The position numbers and the translations under genes were made by a program. DNA of 22,768 nt. Origin: Saccoglossus kowalevskii. Its lineage: Eukaryota > Hemichordata > Enteropneusta > Harrimaniidae. Below are positions 20,452 through 22,768 of the stretch, piece by piece (the stretch's first letter is position 1; every line of letters begins with the position of its first letter). The DNA lies in contig NW_003152017.1 in the NCBI RefSeq assembly GCF_000003605.2, positions 1 to 22,768 of the forward strand, in the 5' to 3' direction. The notes beneath the pieces are model-generated. The model was not told where the DNA came from. It was given only the letters and a program-made list of their open reading frames with translations, and made no database searches.

Positions 20452-22768
20452 AGCAATGTAATAGTATGTGAGCATTGTAATTGTAGTATGTGAGCATTGT
20501 AATTGCATTATGTCAGCATTGTAATTGTATTATGTGAGCATTGTAATTGCAGTATGTCAGCATTGTAATTGTAGTATGTGAGCATTGTAATTGTAGTACG
20601 CGAGCATTGTAATTGTAGTATGTGAGCATTGTAATTGTAGTATGTGAGCATTGTAATTGTAGTATGTGAGCATTGTAATTGCATTATGTGAGCATTGTAA
20701 TTGTGGTATGTGAGCATTGTAATTGCAGTATGTGAGCATTGTAAATGTAGTATGTGAGCATTGTAATTATAGTATGCGAGCATTGTAATTGTAGTATGTC
20801 AGCATTGTAATTGCAGTATGTCAGCATTGTAATTGTAGCATGTGAGCTTTGTAATTGTAGTATGTGAGCTTTGTAATTGTAGTATGTGAGCATTGTAATT
20901 GTAGTATGTGAGCATTGTAATTGTAGTATGTGAGCATTGTAATTGTAGTATGTGAGCATTGTAATTGCAGTATGTGAGCATTGTAATTGTAGTATGTGAG
21001 CATTGTAAATGTAGTATGTGAGCATTGTAATTATAGTATGTGAGCATTGTAATTGCAGTATGTGAGCATTGTAATTGCAGTATGTCAGCATTGTAATTGC
21101 AGTATGTCAGCATTGTAATTGTAGTATGTGAGCATTGTAATTGTAGTATGTGAGCATTGTAATTGTAGTATGTGAGCATTGTAAATGTAGCATGTGAGCA
21201 TTGTAATTGTAGTATTTGAGCATTGTAATTGCAGTATGTGAGCATTGTAAATGTAGTATGTGAGCATTGTAATTATAGTATGCGAGCATTGTAATTGTAG
21301 TATGTCAGCATTGTAATTGCAGTATGTCAGCATTGTAATTGTAGCATGTGAGCATTGTAATTGTAGTATGTGAGCTTTGTAATTGTAGTATGTGAGCACT
21401 GTAATTGTAGTATGTGAGCATTGTAATTGTAGTATGTGAGCATTGTAATTGTAGTATGTGAGCATTGTAATTGCAGTATGTGAGCATTGTAATTGTAGTA
21501 TGTGAGCATTGTAAATGTAGTATGTGAGCATTGTAATTATAGTATGTGAGCATTGTAATTGCAGTATGTGAGCATTGTAATTGTAGTATGTCAGCATTGT
21601 AATTGCAGTATGTCAGCATTGTAATTGTAGTATGTGAGCATTGTAATTGTAGTATGTGAGCATTGTAATTGTAGTATGTGAGCATTGTAATTGCATTATG
21701 TCAGCATTGTAATTGTAGTATGTGAGCATTGTAATTGCAGTATGTCAGCATTGTAATTGTAGTATGTGAGCATTGTAATTGTAGTATGCGAGCATTGTAA
21801 TTGTAGTATGTGAGCATTGTAATTGAAGTATGTGAGCATTGTAATTGTAGTATGTGAGCATTGTAATTGCATTATGTGAGCATTGTAATTGTGGTATGTG
21901 AGCATTGTAATTGTAGTATGTGAGCTTGTAATTTTAGTGTGTGAGCTTGTAATTGTAGCATGTGAGCATTGTAATTTTAGCATGTGAACATTGTAATTGT
22001 AGTATGTGAGCATTGTAATTGTAGTATGTGAGCATTGTAATTGTAGTATGTCAGCATTGTAATTGTAGTATGTCAGCATTGTAATTGTAGTATGTCAGCA
22101 TTGTAATTGTAGTATGTGAGCATTGTAAATGTAGTATGTCAGCATTGTAATTGTAGTATGTGAGCATTGTAATTGTAGTATGTCAGCATTGTAATTGTAG
22201 TATGTGAGCATTGTAGTTGCAGTATGTGAGCATTGTAATTGTAGTATGTCAGCATTGTAATTGTAGTATGTGAGCATTGTAATTGTAGTATGTGAGCATT
22301 GTAATTGTAGTATGTCAGCATTGTAATTGTAGTATGTCAGCATTGTAATTGTAGTATGTGAGCATTGTAATTGTAGTATGTGAGCATTGTAATTGTAGTA
22401 TGTGAGCATTGTAATTGTAGTATGTCAGCATTGTAATTGTAGTATGTCAGCATTGTAATTGTAGTATGTGAGCATTGTAATTGTAGTATGTGAGCATTGT
22501 AATTGTAGTATGCGAGCATTGTAATTGTAGTATGCGAGCATTGTAATTGTAGTATGTGAGCATTGTAATTGTAGTATGTCAGCATTGTAATTGTAGAATG
22601 TGAGCTTTGTAATTGTAGTATGTGAGCATTGTAATTGTAGTATGTGAGCATTGTAATTATAGTATGCGAGCATTGTAATTGTAGTATGTGAGCATTGTAA
22701 TTGCATTATGTGAGCATTGTAATTGTAGTATGTGAGCATTGTAATTGCAGTATGTGAGCATGTAAATG
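20452..22768 (+). repeat. Last HOR-A interval, running out of the window
   Basis: The 19-mer is at 20452 and GTGG at 20703, only 249 bp after the anchor, so three monomers are missing compared with the canonical 315 bp. A TACGCG monomer at 20597 lies 106 bp before GTGG, exactly as at 12449, which links these two copies. The unit at 20890 that should be GCACTG is GCATTG, while the one before the usual GCTTTG is also GCTTTG. A second series with GCACTG at 21396 lacks the TTGTGG unit; GTGG is seen again at 21891. From about 21990 the array returns to simple G, C and R monomers and ends mid-monomer with a shortened GCATGTAAATG. Confidence 0.8.
21915..21985 (+). repeat. Shortened and irregular monomers
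   Basis: Two monomers begin GAGCTTGTAATT, each short by 2 bases, one with TTTTAGTGTGTG; these are followed by two AGCATG units, the second with TTTTAG and a GTGAAC start. The patch sits just after the TTGTGG monomer at 21891 and marks the change from HOR-A order to simple monomers, so it may be an old recombination joint. Confidence 0.7.

Larger units (their letters stand above)
1..22768 (+). repeat. Satellite array of a 22-bp monomer, about 1,035 copies, both edges outside the window
   Basis: Every part of the window reads as head-to-tail copies of one 22-bp unit; positions 19-40 are a clean example. The consensus on this strand has 6 A, 9 T, 6 G and 1 C, so it is AT-rich (about 32% GC) with very strong G-over-C skew. 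No monomer in inverted orientation was seen and no unique sequence interrupts the array. Each unit contains ATTGTA twice in a row, then GTATGT and GAGC, so the monomer may itself have grown from a 6-bp repeat. Twenty-two bases is close to two helical turns. The array starts and ends mid-monomer, so its full length is unknown. The scale and nested organisation are typical of eukaryotic satellite DNA; family and species are not recognised. Plus-strand frames are closed by TAA, TAG and TGA within each monomer. Confidence 0.98.

Noticed and set aside
1-22768. CRISPR array
   Set aside because: The 22-bp units abut directly with no unique spacers, and no cas-like gene is present.
1-22768. Plasmid or phage origin iterons (17-22 bp direct repeats)
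   Set aside because: Iteron sets have a handful of copies beside a rep gene and AT-rich unwinding region. Here there are about a thousand copies and no gene.
1-22768. Telomeric repeat
   Set aside because: The period is 22 bp and no TTAGGG, TTTAGGG or TTAGG-type run is present. G runs are at most two bases.
1-22768. G-quadruplex potential from the G-rich strand
   Set aside because: There are no GGG tracts; G residues are isolated apart from rare GG in TTGTGG monomers.
1-22768. CENP-B box or known alpha-satellite
   Set aside because: The motif TTCG....A..CGGG is absent, and the 22-bp monomer bears no likeness to a 171-bp unit.
1-22768. tRNA, rRNA or other structured RNA genes
   Set aside because: No cloverleaf, conserved rRNA segment or other non-periodic sequence was found.

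Overview
The whole window is one head-to-tail tandem repeat array. The monomer is 22 bp; a clean copy lies at 19-40, beginning AGCATTG, with AATTGTAG in the middle and ending TATGTG. About 1,035 monomers fill the 22,768 bases. All are in the same orientation, and no unique sequence, gene, RNA gene or transposon was found anywhere. Neither array edge is inside the window, so the array is longer than what is shown. A 22-bp satellite of this size with nested higher-order repeats points to a eukaryotic nuclear genome (heterochromatic, pericentromeric, subtelomeric or sex-chromosome type satellite). I do not recognise the family and cannot name the organism.

The monomers carry a small set of recurring point variants. 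Numbering from the A of AGC, the common ones are: G22 to C (TATGTC, 'C-type'), T21 to C (TATGCG, 'R-type', a CpG), T14 to C (TTGCAG), T11 to A (TAAATG), G13 to A (TTATAG), A15 to G (TTGTGG), G16 to T (GTATTA, or GCATTA with T14C), T17 to C (AGCATG), plus GCTTTG and GCACTG at the 5' end. One unit is a 19-mer that has lost TTG-like bases near positions 12-14 (AGCAATGTAATAGTATGTG). Unmodified TATGTG monomers are 'G-type'. The order of these variants is not random, and it gives two higher-order repeat (HOR) families.

HOR-A is a 56-monomer unit of about 1,229-1,230 bp, shown cleanly at 14498-15727. It is anchored by the 19-mer and, 315 bp downstream, the TTGTGG monomer. Ten 19-mers occur, at 1387, 3034, 4708, 6420, 10113, 13203, 14498, 15728, 16826 and 20452. 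They divide the window into HOR-A copies that are expanded, internally duplicated or deleted, mostly in whole 22-bp steps.

HOR-B is an 8-monomer (176 bp) cassette of order C C G C C R C G. It occurs as a dimer at 437-788 and 11465-11816, singly at 8089-8264, and in degenerate form at 16888-17041. It lies in TATGTC-rich stretches between HOR-A segments.

Recent events are readable: a 242-bp tandem duplication with no difference seen (11707-12190), a 220-bp duplication differing at two adjacent bases (19286-19725), a 924/946-bp duplication (18142-19065 and 19506-20451), and a long-range pair about 11.8 kb apart (1236-2144 and 13052-13960). Short patches with many 1-bp indels (789-975, 3930-4195, 21915-21985) are either old, decayed monomers or assembly errors.

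The many long minus-strand open frames are a by-product of the repeat. A 22-bp period cycles through all three frames and returns every 66 bp, and the reverse complement of the consensus has no stop codon. They are not annotated as genes.
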